Positions 1-7,355 of a DNA stretch of 64,000 nt are shown here, in pieces (positions within the stretch are counted from its first letter, which is position 1; every line of letters starts with the position of its first letter). Where the stretch lies: the NCBI RefSeq assembly GCF_003325455.1, contig NZ_CP025198.1, forward strand, positions 2,914,001 through 2,978,000. The letters are read 5' to 3'. The translations under genes and the position numbers were made by a program. Source of the stretch: Acidipropionibacterium virtanenii (lineage in GTDB: Bacteria > Actinomycetota > Actinomycetes > Propionibacteriales > Propionibacteriaceae). The notes below the pieces were generated by a model, which saw only the letters and a list, made by a program, of their open reading frames with translations, had not been told where the DNA came from and did no database searches.

Positions 1-917
1 AGATAGGTCACCAGCGTCTTCGGCGGCACCAGCCGGAACGGGTAGTGATGGGTGCGCGAACGGATGGTCCCGATGACCTTCTCGGGCTCGGTGGTCGCGA
101 AGATGAATTTGACGTGCGGCGGGGGCTCCTCGACGAGCTTCAGCAGGGCGTTGAAGCCCTGCGTGGTGACCATATGGGCCTCGTCGATGATGTAGATCTT
201 GTAGCGGGAGGCGACCGGGGCGAAGAAGGCCCGCTCCCGCAGGTCACGGGCGTCGTCGACGCCGCCGTGGGAGGCCGCGTCGATCTCGATGACGTCGATC
301 GATCCGGAGCCTCCCCGGGCCAGATCGCGACAGGACTGGCAGACACCGCACGGCGTGGGCGTCGGTCCCTTCTCGCAGTTGAGTGCTCTGGCGAGGATCC
401 GGGCGCTGGTGGTCTTGCCGCAGCCTCGCGGCCCGGAGAACAGGTAGGCGTGATTGACGCGGTTGTTGATGATGGCGCGCTTGAGCGGCTCGGTGACGTG
501 CTCCTGGCCGATGACCTCGTCGAAGGTCTCGGGCCGGTAACGCCGGTAGAGAGCCAGCGGCGGTTCGGGGACGTCATCGGCCGGCTCCGGCCCGGGAACG
601 TCCACCTCGGGCTCCGGCTCTGTCTCCTCGATCTCTGTCTCCTCGACCGGGGGAAGCGGAAGGTCTCCGGGCTCGGCATCCTCCTCGGACTCCAGTCCCT
701 CGGACTCGATCGGGGTCTCGGGGCCGCCGTACGCGGCGTCGGCATCCTCACCGATGCCGTCGTCGACGTCATCGGCGGGAACGGGCTCGGCATCGGGGTC
801 CGGTTCGGGAATCGGCCCGGACTCGCCACCGAAGAGGTCGGGCCCGTCCTGGACGTAGTCGTCGAGACGATCGTCCTCACTCGGCTCGCCGGCCGTCGGG
901 TCGTAGTCCTCGTCCAC
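1..917 (-). CDS. dnaX: DNA polymerase III gamma/tau subunit (DnaX), 3' end outside window
   Basis: This is the clamp-loader ATPase that opens and loads the beta sliding clamp at the replication fork. The gene runs off the left edge, so only about 305 N-terminal residues are visible. From about residue 121 it reads LALYRRYRPETF, the usual DnaX N-terminus. This is followed by a Walker A motif (GPRGCGKTT), a four-Cys zinc module (NC...PCGVCQSC), Walker B with DEAH, and the sensor region TTEPEKVIGTIRSR. The first 120 residues are an acidic, Pro/Glu/Asp-rich extension not found in the usual protein. The GTG start at 917 lies 7 nt after a TAGGGT -10 box (925-930) with no Shine-Dalgarno, which suggests a leaderless mRNA. 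Identity is certain; the exact start is less so. Confidence 0.95.
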   Translation of the reverse strand, partial: MDEDYDPTAGEPSEDDRLDDYVQDGPDLFGGESGPIPEPDPDAEPVPADDVDDGIGEDADAAYGGPETPIESEGLESEEDAEPGDLPLPPVEETEIEETEPEPEVDVPGPEPADDVPEPPLALYRRYRPETFDEVIGQEHVTEPLKRAIINNRVNHAYLFSGPRGCGKTTSARILARALNCEKGPTPTPCGVCQSCRDLARGGSGSIDVIEIDAASHGGVDDARDLRERAFFAPVASRYKIYIIDEAHMVTTQGFNALLKLVEEPPPHVKFIFATTEPEKVIGTIRSRTHHYPFRLVPPKTLVTY

Positions 918-968
918 GGACCGAACCCTAGTTGACCCGGCCGACAGTTTTGTCAGCGGAGGGGCCGA

Positions 969-1054
969 CCCCTCCACGCTCGCCAGGGCTCGCTTCCTCC
1001 CCGAACCCGGTCAGGTCCGCGTCCGTGCTCGGCACAGCCCCTCCACGCTCGCCA
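969..1054. repeat. 17-bp direct repeat upstream of dnaX
   Basis: CCCCTCCACGCTCGCCA occurs at 969-985 and again at 1038-1054, a spacing of 69 bp. The segment between them can fold into a 7-bp stem (CGGGTTCG against CGAGCCC, minus strand) with a GGGAGGAAG loop. It fills the gap between dnaX and the next gene. No function is evident. Confidence 0.5.
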
Positions 1055-1055
1055 G

Positions 1056-1412
1056 TCACCCGAAGAACCACAGCAGCAGGGCGATCGCCGCGACCAGTCC
1101 GAAGACTCCCCAGGAACCCGCGACCACGCCTTTGACCCGATGACCGAGACGCTTGGCCTTCTTGTTGCTGAGGGTCACGACCACCGCCGGGATCGCGAAC
1201 ACGAGAATGTCCAGGACCAGCACGAGCCGATTGAGCCAGACCGGGATCCCCGCCGGCGCATCAAGCTGCGGATACCCCAGGTTCGCAGGGAGCAGGGTCT
1301 GCATGGCCATCGAGGCAAGCCCCGCGGGAAGGAAGAGCAGGACGCAGGCCCACGTGATCCCGCTCCAGATCACCCCGGCCCGATTGCTGGTGATGATGCG
1401 GCTTTCGGTCAT
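1056..1412 (-). CDS. Small hypothetical membrane protein
   Basis: This 118-residue protein has three hydrophobic segments, at about residues 13-35, 58-80 and 95-117. The last one ends at the C-terminus (LLLWFFG). A short Lys/Arg-rich stretch (NKKAKRLGHRVKG) lies before the third segment. The ATG at 1412 was chosen because AGGAG sits 7 nt upstream; longer readings on this strand would run into the SRP RNA gene. I do not recognise the family and can assign no function. It lies between dnaX and ffs on the same strand as both. Confidence 0.7.
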   Translation of the reverse strand: MTESRIITSNRAGVIWSGITWACVLLFLPAGLASMAMQTLLPANLGYPQLDAPAGIPVWLNRLVLVLDILVFAIPAVVVTLSNKKAKRLGHRVKGVVAGSWGVFGLVAAIALLLWFFG

Positions 1413-1506
1413 TGGATCTCCTGAAGACGTCACGCCCACGCTATGCGTCCGCGCAAACCCATCACCGAGGGCACCGTGCGGAGTCGGGTGCGCAGGCCGT
1501 GAACGC

Positions 1507-1600
1507 AAAAAGGGCTCCCCGCGCACCCGGTAGAGCCGACCTACCCTTGCTACCTCTCGGTCCTGGGGGGGTTCGGACGGATGCCGCCGCACGGGGAACC
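1507..1600 (-). ncRNA. ffs: Signal recognition particle RNA (4.5S-type, small SRP RNA)
   Basis: The minus strand contains the SRP RNA domain IV signature CCAGGACC-GAGA-GGTAGCAAGG, corresponding to the consensus CAGGTCC-GGAA-GGAAGCAG, with a GAGA tetraloop in place of GGAA. The ends pair in a stem of about 12 bp: GGTTCCCCGTGC near 1600-1589 with GTGCGCGGGGAGCC near 1526-1513. The stem is followed by five T residues (1511-1507), which act as the terminator. A TATACT -10 box lies at 1612-1607, placing transcription start near 1600. The RNA binds Ffh for co-translational membrane targeting. Its position beside dnaX and tRNA-Ser is a common bacterial arrangement. Ends are approximate by a few bases. 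Confidence 0.85.
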
Positions 1601-1606
1601 ACCTGC

Positions 1607-1612
1607 AGTATA
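1607..1612 (-). promoter_or_regulatory. -10 box of the SRP RNA gene
   Basis: TATACT on the minus strand ends 7 nt before the inferred 5' end of the SRP RNA. It is a near-consensus -10 box in an otherwise GC-rich gap. No good -35 is visible at 17 nt. Confidence 0.6.
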
Positions 1613-1714
1613 TATCAACTGACGACCCCTCCGCTCCTGCCGACACCCGCCGTCACCCGGAGCGGGGCGGTGGCAGAATCGGGCCCACCGTTGTGGACGC
1701 CCGAAGGAGGACCG

Positions 1715-2077
1715 ATGACCAGGATCGATGTCTGGCTGTGGTCGGTACGAGCCTTCAAGACCCGATCGCTGGCCACCAATGCCGTCAAGGGCGGTCACAT
1801 CCGCCTCAACGACGACCCGGTGAAGCCCGCCAAGGAGGTCAGACCGGGCGACCTCGTGACCATCAAGACTCCCGGTTGGGACCGGGTGCTCAAAGTGGTG
1901 AACCCGATCAGCAAGCGGGTCGGCGCCAGGATCGCCGTCGACGCCTACGAGGACATCTCGGCGCCCCGTCCCGAATGGCTCTCGGCACCGATGGCCCGTC
2001 GCGACCGCGGAGCCGGCCGGCCGACCAAGAAGGATCGCCGCGACATCGAACAGCTGCGCGGCCGCGAGAACCGCTGA
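1715..2077 (+). CDS. S4-domain RNA-binding protein (Hsp15/RqcP-like)
   Basis: This 120-residue protein opens with MTRIDVWLWSVRAFKTRSLA, the typical beginning of an S4 RNA-binding domain of the Hsp15 (HslR) / RqcP type. The S4 fold covers roughly residues 1-90 and the tail is basic (RRDRGAGRPTKKDRR). Members of this family bind stalled 50S subunits carrying peptidyl-tRNA. That role here is inferred from family only. The ATG at 1715 follows GAAGGAGG at a good distance. The gene lies just upstream of tRNA-Ser. Confidence 0.85.
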   Translation: MTRIDVWLWSVRAFKTRSLATNAVKGGHIRLNDDPVKPAKEVRPGDLVTIKTPGWDRVLKVVNPISKRVGARIAVDAYEDISAPRPEWLSAPMARRDRGAGRPTKKDRRDIEQLRGRENR

Positions 2078-2115
2078 TTTGGCGTCTCCAGCGACGAACC
2101 GGTACTCTCTTCGGC

Positions 2116-2203
2116 GGAGGATTCGCCTAGAGGCCTATGGCGCTCGCTTGGAAAGCGGGTTGGGTTCACGCCCTCACGAGTTCGAATCTCGTATCCTCCG
2201 CCA
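2116..2203 (+). tRNA. tRNA-Ser (anticodon GGA), CCA encoded
   Basis: The acceptor arms GGAGGAT (2116-2122) and ATCCTCC (2193-2199) pair perfectly, followed by discriminator G and an encoded CCA (2201-2203). The anticodon loop TTGGAAA (2148-2154) carries GGA at 2150-2152. A long variable arm and the T-loop TTCGAAT are present, as expected for a class II serine tRNA of 88 nt including CCA. Confidence 0.97.
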
Positions 2204-2205
2204 CC

Positions 2206-2237
2206 AGCCCCTCGTCATCACGGCGAGGGGCTTCTTC
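2206..2237 (+). terminator. Hairpin terminator after tRNA-Ser
   Basis: AGCCCCTCG (2206-2214) pairs with CGAGGGGCT (2224-2232) around a 9-nt loop and is followed by TCTTC. It lies immediately after the tRNA and probably ends its transcript. Confidence 0.6.
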
Positions 2238-2248
2238 ATGGTCATACC

Positions 2249-2326
2249 GTGCGCATATCACTAGCTGGAGGCCTCGATCCGAAAGGTATGTGCGGATCCC
2301 CGCGCTCCAGCTAGTGATATGCGCAC
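2249..2326. repeat. Palindromic intergenic repeat, copy 1 of 3
   Basis: Perfect 22-bp inverted arms (2249-2270 and 2305-2326) run GTGCGCAT...CTAGCTGGAG and back, around a 34-nt centre. Two related elements lie at 8733-8810 and 9875-9951. The variable part of the arm here is ATCA; in copy 2 it is TCTG, and both arms changed together. The element sits between the tRNA terminator and the promoter of the next gene. Confidence 0.85.
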
Positions 2327-2373
2327 CCGGCCACCAGCATCTGCGGGCGGACCCCACGCGTAGCATCGGGACG

Positions 2374-3126
2374 ATGCCCTCGACCCTCCAGCTGCGCGAC
2401 CTCCCCGCTGCCCTGCGCGATCACCTGGGCCCCCGCACCACCTGGTGGACGGTGAGTTCCCCCTTCGAGATCCTGGTCGGCTGCGTCCTGGTGCAGAACA
2501 CGAACTGGCGCAATGTCGAGGGCTCACTGGCCTCGCTGCGCGACGCGGGCATCTTCTCCCCCGACGAGCTGCTGGCCACCACCCCCGAGGAACTCATCGC
2601 GCTCATCCGAAGCTCGGGATTCCAGACCGCCAAGGAGCGTGCCCTGCGCGGCCTGTGCGGGTGGTGGACCACCCACCTGGGCCAGACGGGCCCGCGGCTC
2701 GGCGCCCCGGTCGCGGCCTCGGCCCTGCTGGCCGCCGCCCCGGTGCTGCCCGGCGTCCCGACCGGCGATCTTCGGACGGAGCTGCGGGCTCTTCGGGGGA
2801 TCGGCCCGGAGACCGCCGACGTCATCATGCTGTATCTACTGGGCCGGGGAGTCTTCGTCGCCGACACCTACTCACGACGGCTGCTGGCCCGGCTGGGCGC
2901 CCCGGTTCCCCGCAGCTACGACGCGCTCTCGTCCCTGGTGAGCCGCCACGTGGATCTGGATCTGGCGGGATGGCAGGAGTTCCACGGGCTGGTCGATGAC
3001 TACGGGAAGCGCCACTGCACCAGCGATGCCGCATGGGCGGCCGGCCCGCTGGCCGGGCGCCGGTTGCTGCTGAAGGAGCCGTCCGCCTCGGGACCGGTGG
3101 AGCACCACGCGCCCGACCGCGCATGA
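2374..3126 (+). CDS. HhH-GPD family DNA glycosylase, endonuclease III-like (MagIII-type)
   Basis: This 250-residue protein is probably a base-excision repair glycosylase. The helix-hairpin-helix LRGIGPETADVIM lies at about residues 140-152, and the catalytic Asp motif VADTYSRRL follows it. In endonuclease III the HhH carries a catalytic Lys (GRKTAN); here that position is Glu, which points to a monofunctional glycosylase without lyase activity. Only one Cys (KRHC) remains where endonuclease III has a four-Cys iron-sulfur loop, so the cluster is probably absent. The ATG at 2374 lies 7 nt after TAGCAT (2361-2366) without a Shine-Dalgarno, consistent with a leaderless start. The substrate is unknown. 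Confidence 0.85.
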   Translation: MPSTLQLRDLPAALRDHLGPRTTWWTVSSPFEILVGCVLVQNTNWRNVEGSLASLRDAGIFSPDELLATTPEELIALIRSSGFQTAKERALRGLCGWWTTHLGQTGPRLGAPVAASALLAAAPVLPGVPTGDLRTELRALRGIGPETADVIMLYLLGRGVFVADTYSRRLLARLGAPVPRSYDALSSLVSRHVDLDLAGWQEFHGLVDDYGKRHCTSDAAWAAGPLAGRRLLLKEPSASGPVEHHAPDRA

Positions 3127-3164
3127 CGGGCAGTCGTCCCGGATCCCGGAGGAAAATGCATCGA

Positions 3165-4547
3165 ATGAGCAGTGAACAGCTCGCAGCACCGTCGCGGGCC
3201 GGCGCGAGCCCGGTGGCCGACTCCGGACTACGACGCAGCCTGACCCTGCCCACCCTCATCGTCTACGGACTGCTGTTCATCGGCCCCACCTCGCCGATGG
3301 GCACCTTCGGCGTCCTGGATGCTCGCAGTCACGGGGCGATCAGCCTGGTCTTCATCATCGCCACCGTGGCCGTGGCCTTCACAGCGTGGTCGTACGCCCG
3401 GATGTCCCGGGCCGTCCCGCTCGCCGGATCGGTCTTCGCCTACGCCTCGGCCGGCCTCGGACGCCGGCCCGGGTTCATCGCCGGGTGGATGCTCGGCCTG
3501 GACTATCTGTTCATGCCGTCGATGATGTCGCTGATCCTCGGGATCGCCGCCCATCACCTCATTCCCGCGGTACCGGCCTGGATGTTCACCGCGGCGAGCA
3601 TCCTGCTCATGACGGGTCTGAACCTCGCCGGGATCAGGACGACGACCACGATCAGCTTCATCGTCCTCGGGATCGAGATCGCGATGCTGGCCGTCTTCAT
3701 CGTCGCCGCGATCGTCGTGCTGGCGGATCACGGACCTCAGCGCCCCTGGCTGTCCCCGCTGGTCGGCTCGGGCGGCTTCGACCTCGCCGGCGTGATCGGA
3801 GCGGTCTCGATCGCGGTGCTGTCCTTCCTCGGTTTCGACGGCATCGCCGGCTTCGCCGAGGAGACCACCGGATCGGGCAGGCAGGTCTCCCGAGCCCTGG
3901 TGGTCTGTCTCGTGCTCGCCGGGGGGCTGTTCGCGGCCCAGACGTACCTCGCCGCCCTGCTGTCGCCGAGGACTCCGGCATATCTCGCCGCCCACCCGGG
4001 AGATCAGGGCACGGATTTCTACCAACTGCTCGGCTCCCAGATCGGCACCTGGCTGGGCACCACGGTCACCGTCGTCAAGGCGATAGGGCCGGTCTTCTCC
4101 GCCATGGTGGCCCAGGCGGCGGCCAGTCGGCTGATCTACGGGATGGCCCGGGACAGTACCCTTCCGAGCGCTCTGGCAAGGATCGATCCGCGCACCCGGA
4201 CCCCGCGCAACGCCGTCCTGGTGACGGCCGTTCTCACGCTGGTCATCTCCGTCACCGCGGCGGTCCGCCCCGACGGTCTCGAGTTGCTCTCCTCGCTGGT
4301 CACCGTCGGGGCGCTGGTCGGATTCCTGTTCCTGCACGCCGCGGTGATCGGCTACTTCGTTCGCGGTCGCCGCACCTCTCACCCGATCCCCCACATCGTG
4401 ATCCCGGTGATCGGGGCCCTCATCATCCTGGCCGTGCTGTCATTGGCGGCGCACCCGGCCGTCGCCGTGGCCGCGATCTGGCTGGTCGTCGGCCTGGGGG
4501 TCCTGACCTTCCGGATGGTCAGGCGCCCGTCAGATTCCTCCGTCTGA
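3165..4547 (+). CDS. APC-superfamily amino acid permease, copy 1
   Basis: This 460-residue inner-membrane transporter has about 12 hydrophobic segments. The conserved APC-type start GLLFIGPTSPMGTFGVLDA and the GFDGIAGFAEETTG loop are visible. It probably imports an amino acid or amine by proton symport; the substrate cannot be read from sequence. It is closely related to the permease at 7356-8708 along its whole length. GGAGGA at 3148-3153 fits the ATG at 3165 better than the ATG at 3156, which is only 2 nt away. Its 3' end overlaps the convergent ABC permease gene by 29 bp. Confidence 0.9.
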   Translation: MSSEQLAAPSRAGASPVADSGLRRSLTLPTLIVYGLLFIGPTSPMGTFGVLDARSHGAISLVFIIATVAVAFTAWSYARMSRAVPLAGSVFAYASAGLGRRPGFIAGWMLGLDYLFMPSMMSLILGIAAHHLIPAVPAWMFTAASILLMTGLNLAGIRTTTTISFIVLGIEIAMLAVFIVAAIVVLADHGPQRPWLSPLVGSGGFDLAGVIGAVSIAVLSFLGFDGIAGFAEETTGSGRQVSRALVVCLVLAGGLFAAQTYLAALLSPRTPAYLAAHPGDQGTDFYQLLGSQIGTWLGTTVTVVKAIGPVFSAMVAQAAASRLIYGMARDSTLPSALARIDPRTRTPRNAVLVTAVLTLVISVTAAVRPDGLELLSSLVTVGALVGFLFLHAAVIGYFVRGRRTSHPIPHIVIPVIGALIILAVLSLAAHPAVAVAAIWLVVGLGVLTFRMVRRPSDSSV

Positions 4548-6135
4548 ATCCCCACAGCCCGACAGCCGACAGCACCACGGCGGAGGCTGACAGCCCTCCC
4601 AGAACAGCCACGGACGACGCCTCGGCCGGAACCATCCGCGTCAGCGCCACCGGCGAGATGTCGGCCGCGGCGTCAGGAATATCCAAGAGCTCCCCGAAGA
4701 AGACGACGACCGCCGTCCATCCGACCATCGCCCAGCCGGCCCTCGAGGCTCGGGGCACCAGCCCCACCAGCGCGGCGGCCAGCGCCATGACGGCGAGCAC
4801 CGCGGGCAGATATCCGAGGGTCGCGCCGATGAGGCGCCACAACCAGGCCCGGTCCTCCATCGCGGCGGTCATTCCCGCGCCCAGCCCGACCGCAGAGCCC
4901 AGCAGCGCCAGCACCAGCCCGACCGACGTCACCCCCAGCCAGCCGCCCATCACGCCAGTGCGACTCGCCCCCATCGCAATCTGGTGCTCGATGCGACCGG
5001 TCATCTCCTCGTCGCGCAGTCTCAGCACCATCTGAACCGCCAGCGCCGTCACGGCTGCTGCGAGATAGGCGGCGACCAGCCCCGCGTAGGACTCCAGCAG
5101 TGTCTTGGACCCGCCGAGCCAGCGGGCGATGTCCGGCGACTCGGCGACCAGATCCTCGATCGCGCCGGCCAGACCGCCGAACACCGCACCGAGTACCAGG
5201 AGGGAGACGGTCCACGCCACCGCCGACGGCCACAGCAGCCGCATCGCCATGCCCGCCGGGGAGCGCAGACGCCCCGGCGCCGCCGCCCGTCCACGACGTC
5301 CAGGCAGCAGCCCCTCCCCCAGGTCGCGTCGACCTGCCAACACCGCCGCCACGACCAGCGCGACGACGGCCAGCCCCGCCCCCAGCCCCAGGGGCCACAG
5401 CCGCAGGTCGTCGAAGACGCGGATCTGCTGGGCCCAGGCGATCGGTGAGAGCCAGGACAGCCACGAGCCGCCCGACGGGTCGTCGACGTCGCCGACCGCC
5501 CGCGCCAGGAAGAGCGCCCCCAGCACGGCCATTCCGATCCCGCTCGCCGACCGCGAGTGCCCGGTCAGCTGGGCCGCGCACAGCGCCAGCGCCCCGAAGG
5601 CCAGCCCGGTGACCAGGCAGGACGCCCCGAAGGCCGCCGATCCGACGACGTCCAGTCCGGTGACCGCCAGGCATCCCGCGATCACCGCACCGAGGAGCGC
5701 ATTCATCAGCGCCACCAGCAGCATCGCCGCCGTCGCCGGGGCGGCCCGGCCGGTGGGCAGGGCACGCACCAGCTCGGTACGTCCGGCCTCCTCGTCGGCG
5801 CGGGTGTGACGCACCGCCGCGAGGATGCTCATGACGGCCACCGCCACCAGCAGGAAGACGCCGAGTTCGTTGACGACCACGGCGCCCACACCCGGGTCGT
5901 GGGCCGATCCGGGCGCGCCCGCCCCGAAGAACGGGCCGGTCATCACCACAGTTCCAGGGGTGCGCGACAGTTCGGCGCGGGCGATCCGCGCCGCCGCGTC
6001 CGGGTAGGCGTCGCGCACCGCCGGGACGGTGGCCGCGGTGGTCGCGGCGACTCCGAGGCCCCACAGCAGGATCCGGATCCGGTCGCGGCGCAGCCCCCAC
6101 CTCAGGATCCGCAGGGTCCCGGTCAGCGCGGTCAT
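4519..6135 (-). CDS. ABC exporter permease, antibiotic/polyketide type
   Basis: This 538-residue membrane protein has about 12 hydrophobic segments in two similar halves. The pattern matches the TnrB3-like 'exporter of polyketide antibiotics' permeases. The first half includes a long extracytoplasmic loop after the first segment (TVPAVRDAYPDAAARI onward). It is the second gene of a two-gene operon: its ATG at 6135 overlaps the TGA of the ATPase gene (ATGA), so translation is coupled. It probably exports a toxic or hydrophobic compound; the substrate is unknown. Confidence 0.88.
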   Translation of the reverse strand: MTALTGTLRILRWGLRRDRIRILLWGLGVAATTAATVPAVRDAYPDAAARIARAELSRTPGTVVMTGPFFGAGAPGSAHDPGVGAVVVNELGVFLLVAVAVMSILAAVRHTRADEEAGRTELVRALPTGRAAPATAAMLLVALMNALLGAVIAGCLAVTGLDVVGSAAFGASCLVTGLAFGALALCAAQLTGHSRSASGIGMAVLGALFLARAVGDVDDPSGGSWLSWLSPIAWAQQIRVFDDLRLWPLGLGAGLAVVALVVAAVLAGRRDLGEGLLPGRRGRAAAPGRLRSPAGMAMRLLWPSAVAWTVSLLVLGAVFGGLAGAIEDLVAESPDIARWLGGSKTLLESYAGLVAAYLAAAVTALAVQMVLRLRDEEMTGRIEHQIAMGASRTGVMGGWLGVTSVGLVLALLGSAVGLGAGMTAAMEDRAWLWRLIGATLGYLPAVLAVMALAAALVGLVPRASRAGWAMVGWTAVVVFFGELLDIPDAAADISPVALTRMVPAEASSVAVLGGLSASAVVLSAVGLWGFRRRNLTGA

Positions 6136-7070
6136 CGTCGGGCCGCCTGAGGCTCCCGCGGGGAGCTCTCCTCGTAGTGATCCAGGAAGAGCCGTTCCAG
6201 GCTGATCGGCTCGACGCTCACCCCTCGCGCCCCGGCGTCGGCCAAGGCCCCCAGCACCCCGACCACACCGGCGTCCTCGACCGTGAAGGACAGCCGATCG
6301 CCGTCGACGGCGGCGCCATGGACGCCGGGCAGAGAGCCGATCCGTCTGGCGGAGTCGCCGTCGACACTCGCCGACACCTCGGCGCCTCGCAGGTGACGCA
6401 GCTCGTCGAGGCGTCCGGCCTCTGCGGTGCGGCCGTCGCGGATGATGGTGACGGTGTCGCAGGCCTTCTCCACCTCCCCCAGGATGTGGCTGGACAGCAG
6501 CACCGTGCAGCCGTCTGCCTTGAGGCGGGCCAGCTCGGCGGTGAACAGCGCTTCCATGAGGGGGTCGAGGCCCGAGGTGGGCTCGTCGAAGAGGTACAGC
6601 TCGGCGTCGCAGGCCAGGGCGGCGACCAGGGCGACCTTCTGCCGGTTGCCCTTCGAGTAGCCGGCGGCCTTCTTCGTCGGGTCCAGCCGGAAGCTCTCCA
6701 GAAGCTCCCGGCGCCGTGCCCGGTACCGCTTGGAGCGCCGGTAGGCCGCCGAGCGCAGCCCGACGAGGTAGTCGATGATCTCGCCTCCCGACAGGTTCGG
6801 CCACAGGTTGACGTCGCCGGGCACGTAGGCCATCCGGCGGTGCAGCGCCACGGCGTCGGACCAGGGATCGGAGCCCAGCACCCGGGCGCGACCGGCATCG
6901 GCGCGCAGCACGCCCAGCAGGATGCGGATGGTGGTGGACTTGCCGGCTCCGTTGGGTCCCAGGAATCCGGCGACCTCACCGGCCTCCACCCGCATGTCGA
7001 ATCCGTCGAGTGCTCGGGTGCGGCCGAAGGACTTCTCGAGTCCCCGGCAGTCGAGGGGCACGTCATTCAT
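6132..7070 (-). CDS. ABC transporter ATP-binding protein
   Basis: This 312-residue ATPase energises the permease encoded just downstream. Walker A is GPNGAGKS (about residue 39) and Walker B is LYLFDEPTSGLDP. The signature region reads YSKGNRQKV rather than LSGGQ, a form common in drug-export ATPases of this type. The Q-loop region and the switch His (SSHILGEVEKA) are present. A C-terminal extension of about 90 residues follows the ATPase core. The ATG at 7070 lies 8 nt inside the end of a short upstream reading frame. No local regulator gene remains. Confidence 0.93.
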   Translation of the reverse strand: MNDVPLDCRGLEKSFGRTRALDGFDMRVEAGEVAGFLGPNGAGKSTTIRILLGVLRADAGRARVLGSDPWSDAVALHRRMAYVPGDVNLWPNLSGGEIIDYLVGLRSAAYRRSKRYRARRRELLESFRLDPTKKAAGYSKGNRQKVALVAALACDAELYLFDEPTSGLDPLMEALFTAELARLKADGCTVLLSSHILGEVEKACDTVTIIRDGRTAEAGRLDELRHLRGAEVSASVDGDSARRIGSLPGVHGAAVDGDRLSFTVEDAGVVGVLGALADAGARGVSVEPISLERLFLDHYEESSPREPQAARR

Positions 7071-7161
7071 GGTGCGGGTCCGCCTTCGGGTCGTCGGTGT
7101 CGGTGAGGGCGTCGAGGATGCGGGAATCGGTCAGGCATTCGTAGGCCGCGATCTCCACCAT
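7063..7161 (-). other. Possible short coupled reading frame or regulator remnant
   Basis: A 32-codon frame starting with MVEIAAYECL ends in TGA at 7063, overlapping the start of the ABC ATPase gene by 8 bp. The frame stays open upstream to 7386 but has no recognisable start. Operons of this exporter type often carry a TetR gene in this place, so it may be a remnant or a leader peptide. I recognise no family. The rest of the gap to 7355 holds a 12-bp GC-rich inverted repeat (7260-7271 with 7304-7315) and nothing else that I can support. Confidence 0.25.
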
Positions 7162-7355
7162 CGGGATGATCGTCCGCCGGAGCAGTCTCCGGACTAAACC
7201 ATTGAATCCATGCCCAACAGTCTGACAGCCATTCCCTGGCCTGTCCTGGATGTTCCTCGCGCCGCCCCGCCACCGGGTCGGCCGGGCCCGGCGGGAATGA
7301 CCGGGCGGGGCGGCGGCGTTGTTCCCGGCGGAACTGTCACGGACGAGGAGCTGAC

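Noticed and set aside
918-1055. Hairpin with a GGGAGGAAG loop upstream of dnaX, resembling SRP RNA domain IV
   Set aside because: The stem and loop order do not fit the SRP signature, there is no closing terminal stem, and a much better SRP RNA lies at 1507-1600.
2116-2203. tRNA-Ser 3' end used as an integration site
   Set aside because: I could see no second copy of the tRNA 3' end and no integrase in the window.
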